NCBI GenBank assembly: GCA_039111635.1
Contig: JBCAQO010000004.1
Location: 2,108,001-2,172,000, forward strand
Reading direction: 5' to 3'
Source of the DNA: Heterobasidion occidentale
Lineage: Eukaryota; Basidiomycota; Agaricomycetes; Russulales; Bondarzewiaceae
Length of the DNA: 64,000 bases
Shown here: positions 55,862-64,000 of the stretch, piece after piece
Position numbering within the stretch: the first letter of the stretch is position 1
How the letters are laid out: each line of letters opens with the position of its first letter
Translations under genes and position numbers: made by a program
The notes under the pieces: generated by a model
Seen by the model: the letters and a program-made list of their open reading frames with translations, nothing else
Told to the model about the DNA's origin: nothing
The model's database searches: none

Positions 55862-57998
55862 GCACATGCCCACTCGCGCTCGTTCCTTCCTCGTCGCAGT
55901 TCTCACAGTTGTATTTTTGGCCAGATAATCATGTATGATAGACGCGTGTACAGCCCAGATGCCCTTCTCTTTCCCGTTATGCATCGCTATTTACACCTTG
56001 CTACTCTTCCACTTACATATATATCATGCATATCAGCTTCTTTCAAATACACGAACCATCAAGCGCACTCGTACATCCTTCTCCCTACATCTCCGATGGA
56101 CCGCCATAGTGCGAGGGCTTCCTAGCTTCCAGGCTGGTGAGACTGAAACAGATTCTTGAAACAAGAGCATAGTACGGGAAGCAAAAGACTGTGGATAGAA
56201 GATAAGTAGATTGATACGTAAAGTAGATATCACGCCCTGGAAGATAGGACGGAACTCGCCCTCCAATTGAGTTCCACTGACCCATCATCTTGCTGCGATG
56301 AGGATAACTAAGATGCCGGAGACACGCAGGAAAAACGTGGGGGAAGGTCGATCAAGCCATCTTCGGAAGGAGAAGGATGTGGCTCGCGTCTCGGAGAAGA
56401 TCGGTCTTAACGGATCTGAGGAACCTCAGAGTCCAGAGAACGCGTCGAAGGATAAGGTGATGGGCGAAGGCAGCAAGTAAGGCGCTGATTGCGGCGTCTC
56501 GCAGTCGTGGGTCTTATTCCGTGCTCCTCAGGGGCGCCGAGAGAACATCGGATGGAAGCTGTCTGCCAAACCTAACTTACCTGGGCCACAATCACGATCG
56601 CACCAAGGTCCGCGTAAGCGAGCGAATAGAAAAAAAAACAGGCGATGGAGCTGATGAAGGGGATATATTACCTCCATCGAGAAAAGGCTGGGATACATGG
56701 AACTGTGGTGAGGTCAAAGGCACTTGGTGGTGAGCGGGATGAATTCCGAGCGCACGATCATCATTGGACTCGGTAATGAACGACAAATAGCGAGCCCTTC
56801 AAGGCCGTCAGGGGGCTGCCCCGTCTGTCCCTGATCACGGCCACAAGGGGATGATGCATGGTGGTGTGACGTAGACCGAAGATGCGTCGTGTTGTCTGGC
56901 GCCGAGATATACGTGTGACCGCGACCAGCCGCGACCTTGGAGCACTTGGCAAGTAGCGTCTTCGAACTACGGATTCAATGAGCAAACAGGGGCTAGTCAT
57001 GGGAGAAGTATGAAAATTGGTGTGCGGCCAGAACAACCAGGGCACCTACAGACGATTCGCCCGGTTATGGTGAAATTTGTCAAAGCACACAGATGCGGAA
57101 CATGGATGCCCATTGATGTATGAACGACGTTATAGACATGCTACAGGCCTGATCGGCGGAGGCCGTACGCGCTAGACAGCTACACGGGGCCTTCTTAGAT
57201 GGGCGTTAAATGACAGGGCCTCGCGTGCTGTAGATAAGTGAAGGTCTATGATGCGGTCAGAAACGTGTGGTCCGACAGGAGAAAGAAATGGAGAACATAC
57301 TTCGTTCACACGAGCAGTGTACTGCAAAGAGCACTCGTAGATCAGCCATATGAGCAAGACGTGTCCCGGTGAGACGTGATGATTCGAAGAAATCAAGGCG
57401 TGCGATGGCGCGTCTTGGGAGCACTGATGAAGAGCTGCATAAATGGAAAGTCGTGGATGCACATCACACACTAAGAATCAATCAAGAAGATGTTTTCGGG
57501 GCAGACCCGAGGAGCTGTACGTATAGGAATTCCAGAGGGGGTGTATGATGTTACGGGAGGAGCCGTTCTGTCAGTCATGCTTCCAGACGGGAATAAGATA
57601 CACGCTGTGGGCGCAGTCCAAGGCAGATGGTCGGGGATGCTGTACCTGATGGAGAATGGAAAGAACGAGGCTAGCAGTGGGTGTACTCGTATCATACGGC
57701 GGCTGGGGATGGGGGTGGCTGGCGGAGCGGTGGCTGAGACGAAGAGCGTGGCATTCGCCGAAGGTGTTCCGTTCCTCACACTCAGTCTAACGACGACGAC
57801 GACCCCGCCTCCCTCCTCCCCTCCTCCCCTCCCTCACTCCCGTATTTGTTTCTCCCACTCGTCTCAAGCGCTGGTGTCGCTGTCGTGCCCGGGATCATAC
57901 CCACCACTCCCCGTCATTATTGACTCCAGCGACATCGTCTCTCTTACTCAACAACGATCCCTCTTTCTTCCCAACCGCCACTCTCACCGCCAGCCGCC
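55862..57998. other. intergenic, no gene supported
   Basis: About 2.1 kb. An open frame at 57490..57790 and others lack family resemblance. The last about 200 nt before 57999 are C/T-rich and probably form the promoter of the RasGAP gene. Confidence 0.4.
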
Positions 57999-60895
57999 AT
58001 GTCTGCATTTGCCGACCCCCCCGCCTCGCCAGGCTCATTGTCCGCCAGGCGTCTCACGAACAGGAACACAAATCGCTACAGCGTCACCGCCCTCTTCAGT
58101 ATGGCCGCCGAACAGGATGTTGAGGTTGAGGACGATCTTGCCAAAGGTGAGCCGCTCTTTTCACCGTCGACTCGACACCTCCCTCACGCGACGTGTCTTC
58201 TCAGCGCAAAAGCGCCTGCGCGATCTCAAGGCTCGCATCTCCGCACAGTCCAAAAAGAACTTCGTTTTGGAGCGTGATGTCCGCTATCTCGACTCACGGA
58301 TAGCCCTTCTCATCCAAAACAGGATGGCGCTCGACGAGGTGCGTCCGAGCGTTCGCGTACATGCGTTCCAGCTCATCAGATCATCCCCTCCTAGCAACGT
58401 GAAGTCGAGAGGCATCTCGAAGAGGTCGATCCAACAGAGGGTCATTACCCAGACGAACGCAAGCTTCAGCAATATTCAAACTTGTTCTTCCTACTTCAAT
58501 CCGAGCCCCGCCATGTTGCAGCCCTTGCCGGCTCGTCAGCCTTCCGAAATCGATACCCTACTTCAAACCGTCATGTTCACCCTCTATGGAAACCAGTACG
58601 AGAGCCGAGAAGAACATTTGCTGTTGACCATGTTCCAGTCCGTGCTATCTGCACAATTCGACACCGCTACGGAATTCGGTTCGCTTCTGCGTGCCAACAC
58701 CTGTATCACGTATGATGACCACATACACTCGTCGAGGGCCGGGTCAAAGTTACTTGAAGAGCGTTCTCGCTGAGCGAATCAACAGTCTCATTGAACACAA
58801 GGACCTCAATTTGGAGATCAATCCTGTGAAGGTCGGTTTATGTCTGTGCCTCTCATGAAGTCACACCGGATATTAATTTATCTCTAACGTCAGGTGTACG
58901 AGCAAATGATCAACCAAATCGAGGAAGAGACCGGGTCGCTCCCAGAGAACCTGCCTAGAGGTGTCCCGCCGGAGGTCGCATCTGCAAACCCCGATGTCCA
59001 AGCCATCATCGCTCCACGATTAACGATGCTGATGGAGATCGCGAACAGCTTCTTGGTCACGATTATCGACAGCATGGAGAGCGTGCCGTACGGCATCCGG
59101 TGGATATGCAAACAAATCCGGAGCCTGACCCGGGTAAGTCATCGTCGAAGGCCGATGCGCTCATATCACCAGAAGTAGGCTTATGAACGGTTCTGCAGAG
59201 GAAATACCCGGAGGCGACTGATTATGCCATCTGCTCTCTCATTGGCGGTTTCTTCTTCCTCCGTTTTATCAATCCTGCTATCGTGACGCCGCAGGCTTAC
59301 ATGCTCGTGGATGGCGTACCTGCGAAGCACCCACGACGGACATTGACATTGGTATTCGAATTTTTTCTCATTGTGTCATAATCGTGCTGATTGCGACCGT
59401 CTCCAGATTGCCAAAATGCTCCAAAACTTGGCCAACAAGCCATCTTACGCGAAAGAACAATATATGATGACACTAAACCCGTTCGTTGAGAACAACAAGG
59501 CCCGGATCAACCAGTTCTTGAACAACCTTTGCGAAGTCGGAGACTTCTATGACACCCTCGAGGTGACCTTTCTACGATCACATCATTGCGATCGATCTGA
59601 CGCTGACCATGGCATTGCAGATGGACCAATACATGGCCCTCTCAAAGAAAGACCTGATGATCCACATTACTCTGAACGAGTTGTACAATACACATTCCTT
59701 GATTTTGCAACACATCGAGACGCTTGTGCGCGCATTTTCATGTGTTTCCGGGAGGGTCTTGCAGCTTACCGCCGGCTATATTTATCCAGTCGCCGAATGA
59801 CAAACAGCATCTCCGCATCTTGACGGACGAACTTGGTCCTGCACCCGCGCAGGTACCGCGGAAGGAGAACCGCACGATCGAGTTGAAGCTCTACAGTCGC
59901 TGGGAGACGCCGGTGCAGGACATCCAGAGCGCGTTCGCCGACTCGGTCTCCTCGAGCGACATGCTCTACATGGAGACCAAGTCGATCTTCGTGCAGCTCA
60001 TCCGATCGCTCCCGCACGCGGCAGAGAAGCGCCCGTACAACCTCGCCGCGATCGCAGAGCGCGCGGCGACGACGAAGGACGCGACGCTCGTGCGCAAGGG
60101 CATCAAGGTGAAGGAGATGCTGCGCGAGCTCGAGGAGCTCAAGATCATCGAGCGCGCGGACGACTACAAGCTTATGCAGGACGAAGTCTCTGCGGAGCTT
60201 GTGCATCTCGGCAATTTGCGTGAGAAGGTCGTGCTCGAGACCAAGTCGCTCGAGGCGGTCTACAAGACCATCTGCGACCACAACAACTACATGCGCTCGC
60301 AGCTCGAGCAGTACAAGGCGTACCTGCAGAACGTGCGCCTTACCGCAACCAAGGACAAGGGCGCCTCGACGGGCGTCGGCGTCGTCACCGTTGGGGGGAA
60401 GGAGAAGAAGCCTGTGAAGGCGACCGTATTGGGCCCGTACCGCTTCACGCATGCGCAGCTCGAGAAGGAGGGCATCATCGTCGAGAGCAACGTGCCCGAT
60501 AACAGGTGTGTGGCGTGTCCCGTCGTTTGAGCGGCCCAGACGCACGCGTGCCGCATGGTCGCTGATCGTCGCCCCTCCTTTTCTCACATCTCACATCCGC
60601 TTTTTCGCAGACGGCCGAACATCTACTTCAACATCACGTCGCCGACGCCCGGGACGTTCATCATCGCGTTGCACTACAAGGGCCGCGAGAAGGCCATTCT
60701 GGAGATGGACCTGAAGATCGACGACCTGTTGGAGAAGGTACGCCGCCTGCTTCTGTTCACGGCACCCCGATTCTGACGCCCTCGTCGCTCGTTCCACAGC
60801 AAAAGGACAACAAGCACCTGCTGGACCTCGAGTACGTGCAGTTGAACGTGCCCAAAGTCCTCGCCCTGCTCAAGAAGGTCTTCGCCAAACGATGA
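57999..60895 (+). CDS. gap1: IQGAP-type Ras GTPase-activating protein
   Basis: Stimulates GTP hydrolysis by Ras; the layout matches fission-yeast Gap1/Sar1. It starts [20 protein letters not shown], followed by a coiled-coil stretch ([20 protein letters not shown]). The RasGAP domain includes [40 protein letters not shown] (the arginine-finger loop region), [35 protein letters not shown] and the end [20 protein letters not shown]. The C-terminal RasGAP_C domain covers about 59870..60895 ([51 protein letters not shown]). There are about ten introns. Estimated length is about 800 residues, close to Gap1. No IQ or calponin domain precedes it, so it is not a full IQGAP. Confidence 0.9.
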
Positions 60896-61808
60896 ACGCT
60901 ACCGTCCTACTCCTGCCTCCCCACCGCCCGCCCTTCTTCCGTCCGCCCACTCGTCCTTCGCGCATACCCTCTCCTGCGTGCCTTCGGCCCTCGCCTCGCT
61001 CTGACCGTCTACTTATCATTCCTTCTCCTTTCCCTTCTCTGTTTATGCGTGCCCTCCCCTTCTCTCCTCTTTTTATGGTCGTCGTCCAGGACCCCTTCTC
61101 CTTTCCTGTCCATAATAACAATATCGTCTCTCACTCCTCTCCCTCCTTTAGGTCCCTTCTTTCTTTCTTTCGCCTCCGCCTCCGGCTATCTATCTATCCG
61201 CGCTCCGTCTCTCTCCTTTTCGTGTCCCTTTGAAGCAGCTACATCACAGCTTCGTTACCCTTTCCCCTCCTGGTTACCCCGCAAACTTGTTTATCTCCTG
61301 TCCTTATCCATATGTCATCGTTTGGTTCTCTTCCTGCCGTCAGTTCAGTATATTTAGGTGACCGGCTACCCACGCGCGTCTACATCCAGACCGTCTTGTT
61401 GGCTCCCGCTGTTTGTCCCATTCTCCGTTCCTTGTCTTCGATCACCCTTTGGATGTATTATTGGTGTAGTCATGTGCGGCAGGATGTGGGGTCGGATACG
61501 TTGTTGTCAATGTACTGATCATGGTTCGAGAAACTTTCGTCTGCAGTCGAGGGATCCAGTTTGCTATATCAACGAGTGGGTCCGTTGGACCTGCGTTCAC
61601 TTTCCCCTCACTGCGTGAACGTTGAGCAGGCTTGACACACCAGCACAGAAAATTAACCGCATATGTGTAGCGGCCCATTAAAACCCTGTATGGGAAAAGA
61701 AAATAACGCAGTAAAGACAGGCGGTGATATATAGTATGTGATAAGAGTAGGACTGAAACCCGAAAATCACTGCTCCTTGATCTACAACCTCTAATAAAAG
61801 GGTATCTC
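60896..61808. other. convergent intergenic, pyrimidine-rich
   Basis: 3' flanks of the RasGAP (+) and hydrophobin (-) genes. It is strongly C/T-rich on the plus strand from 60900 to 61300. No gene is seen. Confidence 0.5.
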
Positions 61809-64000
61809 TCAAAGGATGACATTGACGGGAGTACAGCCGATCGCAAGGCCACCCTGCGTGCAATGCAGTTAGAAATAAGCGCGATCAAGGAGGTCGGAGG
61901 GCTCACATATTCGTTCTTGTCGCAGCATACGGGTTGCTGGGCGCAGTTGCTGCCTGAGCCAAACCCTCCCGTATTCAGAGCATCGCAGTTGAGCCCGATA
62001 GGCGTATTCAGGTCCTGCAAGACGAGGCCAAGGACGGCGAGTTCCTTGCTGGCAGAGGCGGCAGAAGCCTTGGATGCAGAGACATATGTAATGATATCCT
62101 GATGATGATAGCAACTACGACATACCTTCTCAACAGTGTTGCAGCAACGAAGCTCGCCGACATTGCACTGCTTGACATCGCGTCCCTCGAAGGCTTGGTA
62201 GACCGGTGCAGGAGCGGGGTAAACCTCGGTCTTCTTCGCCTCAGGCCTGGACTCCTCCGGCTTCTTCTCCTCCGGTTTGTATACCTCCGGCTTCTCTTCA
62301 GGCTTGTAATCGCCCCTCTTGTAAGCTACTGGCTTAGGTCCCCAAGTAGCATAGGGCGTGGGTGCAGGAGCGGGCGAGCTGTAGGCAGAACTGTAGACCT
62401 CAGGTGCCTTGTAGGGCTCAGGTGCCGCCGAACTGTATGGAGTTGGAGCAGAGCTATACGCCTCAGCAGTCAGAGTAGGCCTGGCGTATGGAGCAGATGT
62501 CGAGTTGTATTCAGGGGCATACGCCTTGTAAGGTTCAGGCGCCAGAGAGGTGTAGACCGCAGGAGTAGACGAGCTGTACGGCACGGAGACGGAGCTGTAG
62601 ACGTCCGAAAGAGAAACCTTGTAGGGCTCAGGTGCCGCCGAGCTGTACGAAGCCGGGGCGGAGCTGTGAACCTCGGAAGCATACGCCTCGTACGGCTCGG
62701 GTGCAGGAGAGCTGGGCGGCGCCGGAGCAGGGCTGTACGGAGCCGGAGCAGAGCTGTAGACTTCGGGAGCCTTGAGGGCTCAGGTGCCGCTGAACTGTAT
62801 GAAACCGGAGCAGAGCTGTAAATCTCAGGTGCAGGAGAGCTGTTCGGAGCCGAGGCGGTGATGTAGACCTCGGGGACCTTGTAGGGCTCAGTGTGCCGAG
62901 CTGTACGGCGCCGGAGCAGAGCTGTAGGCTTCAGAAACCACCGAGCTGTATGGAGCCGGAGCAGAGCTGTAGGCTTCAGGAACCACCGAGCTGTATGGAG
63001 CCGGAGCAGAGCTGTAGGCCTCAGGAGCATATTCCTTGTACGGCGCCGGAGCAGAGACGTAGACCTCAGGAACCTTGGAGGGCTCGGGTGCCGCCGAACT
63101 GTACGAGACCGGGGCGGAGGTGTAGACCTCAGAGATCTTCGACGGTTCTGGAGCCGCCGAGCTGTACGGCGCCGGAGCAGAGCTGTAAACCTCAGGAGCG
63201 TATTCCTTGTAGGGCGCTGGCGCTGCCGAGCTGTACGGAGCCGGATCAGAGCTGTAGAGTTCGGGAGCCTTGGAGGGCTCAGGTGCCGCCGAGCTGTATG
63301 AGACCGGGACGGAGGTGTAAGCCTCAGGAACCACCGAGCTGTATGGAGCCGAGCTGTAGACCTCAGGAGCCTTGGAGGGCTCAGGAGCAGTAGAGCTGTA
63401 CGAGATTGAGGCGGAGGTGTAGACCTCAGGAGTCTTGGAGGGCTCAGGAGCTGCCGAGCTGTAAGGCGCCGGAGCAGCGCTGTAGACTTCTGGAGCGTAT
63501 CTCTCGTACGGCGCCGGTGCCACCGAGCTGTACGGTGCAGGAGCAGAGCTGTAGACCTCAGGAGCATTGGAGGGCACAGGAGCAGGAGAGCTGTACGAGG
63601 CCGGGGCAGAGACGTAGACCTCAGGAGTCTTGGACGGCTCAGGTGCCGCCGAGCTGTACTGCGCCGGAGCAGAACTGTAGGCCTCAGGGGCGTATTCCTT
63701 GTACGGAGCCGAAACCGCCGAGCTGTACGGAGCTGGAGCCGCGGAGGACACCTCAGGAGAAGGAGAGGGCTGGCTGTAAGGAGCAGCGGCCGAGCTGTAG
63801 AGTTCGGGAGCGAGGGACGACGCGCTGCACGAAGGAGAATGGGGATCAGTAGACTTGGATGAGGCGAAGTAAAACATATGCGTACGGTGCAGGAGCCGCG
63901 GCACCGTACGATGAACCGTACGGGATGGGCTCGCTTGGGGCGGCCGACGCGAGCAGAGCCAGACCAAGGACAGAGACGGTAGAGAGAGCTGAAAGCTGGA
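61809..64000 (-). CDS. class I hydrophobin with a giant Tyr/Ser/Ala/Pro repeat region (5' end beyond the window)
   Basis: Secreted surface-active protein. At the right edge is the end of a signal peptide (LSTVSVLGLALLASAAPSEP), its ATG lying past 64000. A 60-nt intron (about 63846..63905) leads into about 500 residues of YSSAPAPYSSAAPEPSK-type repeats. Next come a Lys/Glu/Pro-rich linker containing one KR pair (62315..62320) and a full hydrophobin domain. Its cysteines follow C-X6-CC-X32-C-X13-C-X5-CC-X11-C: QCNVGELRCC, GLNC, SGSNC, QQPVCC, IGCTPVNVIL. That spacing is class I. Introns lie at about 62074..62127 and 61859..61908. The frame slips near 62893 and 62776, where one to a few bases seem missing. 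Total length is about 680 residues against about 110 for a typical hydrophobin. Confidence 0.88.
62350..63800 (-). repeat. tandem coding repeats of the hydrophobin gene
   Basis: Imperfect in-phase repeats with a common unit of about 63 nt (21 residues: PEVYSSAPAPYSSAAPEPSKA) and variants with YKEYAPEAYSSAPAP or VVPEAYSSAPAPYSS. Similarity is highest at 62900..63600 and decays toward both ends. Each unit carries two tyrosines eight positions apart and no cysteine. Confidence 0.9.

Noticed and set aside
57490..57800. Open frame ahead of the RasGAP gene as a possible extra N-terminal exon
   Set aside because: No resemblance to IQGAP or RasGAP N-termini; the family-like start at 57999 follows a C/T-rich promoter-like stretch.
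62350..63800. Regular repeats that might suggest a CRISPR array or satellite DNA
   Set aside because: The repeats are in frame, protein-coding, without unique spacers, and continuous with a hydrophobin gene in a eukaryotic genome.

Overview
The window is nuclear DNA of a filamentous basidiomycete, most likely an Agaricomycete. Genes are packed on both strands and cut by many introns of about 50-60 nt. The gene set includes a class I hydrophobin, a DUF6534-type seven-membrane-segment protein, a Rim20/PalA homologue, a WLM (Wss1) protease and an Ataxin-2/Pbp1 homologue. I cannot name a genus. All coordinates and splice junctions were read by eye.

Left third (0-31 kb): an endonuclease/exonuclease/phosphatase protein (-), an ER protein disulfide isomerase with an ERp29 tail (-), the ribosome-assembly WD40 protein Sqt1 (+), a secreted beta-propeller lactonase-like protein (+) and a Rom2-type Rho GEF (-). 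Next comes a disturbed stretch at 14.5-18.7 kb. It holds a 255-bp tandem duplication, a duplicated gene 5' end and a small transposable element with 8-bp target-site duplications. It is followed by a low-complexity protein of unknown function (+), Pbp1/Ataxin-2 (+) and the spindle-checkpoint kinase Bub1 (-). The 10-14 kb and 19-28 kb blocks are very GC-rich.

Middle (31-42 kb): a 760-bp near-perfect long inverted repeat, an MDR-type NADP-dependent reductase (-), and a non-autonomous element (33694..35572). A second, hAT-like element (34373..35392) is inserted inside that one. Each has matching terminal inverted repeats and an exact 8-bp target-site duplication. After a stretch of degenerate coding remnants come a DUF6534 membrane protein (+) and a paraoxonase-like protein (+).

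Right third (42-64 kb): Bqt4-like APSES/nuclear-envelope protein (-), phosphofructokinase (-) divergent from Wss1 (+), a DM9/DUF3421 protein (-), Rim20/PalA (-), a small proline-rich membrane protein (+), an IQGAP-type RasGAP (+), and, running off the right edge, a hydrophobin whose domain sits behind a long Tyr/Ser/Ala/Pro repeat region (-).

Most genes are unlinked housekeeping functions and I see no biosynthetic cluster. Two points stand out. The hydrophobin is very unusual in size and architecture. Conserved genes in this sequence carry many single-base frame breaks, nearly all of which fit one missing base in a short run; this looks like assembly error and must be allowed for when reading any gene model here.
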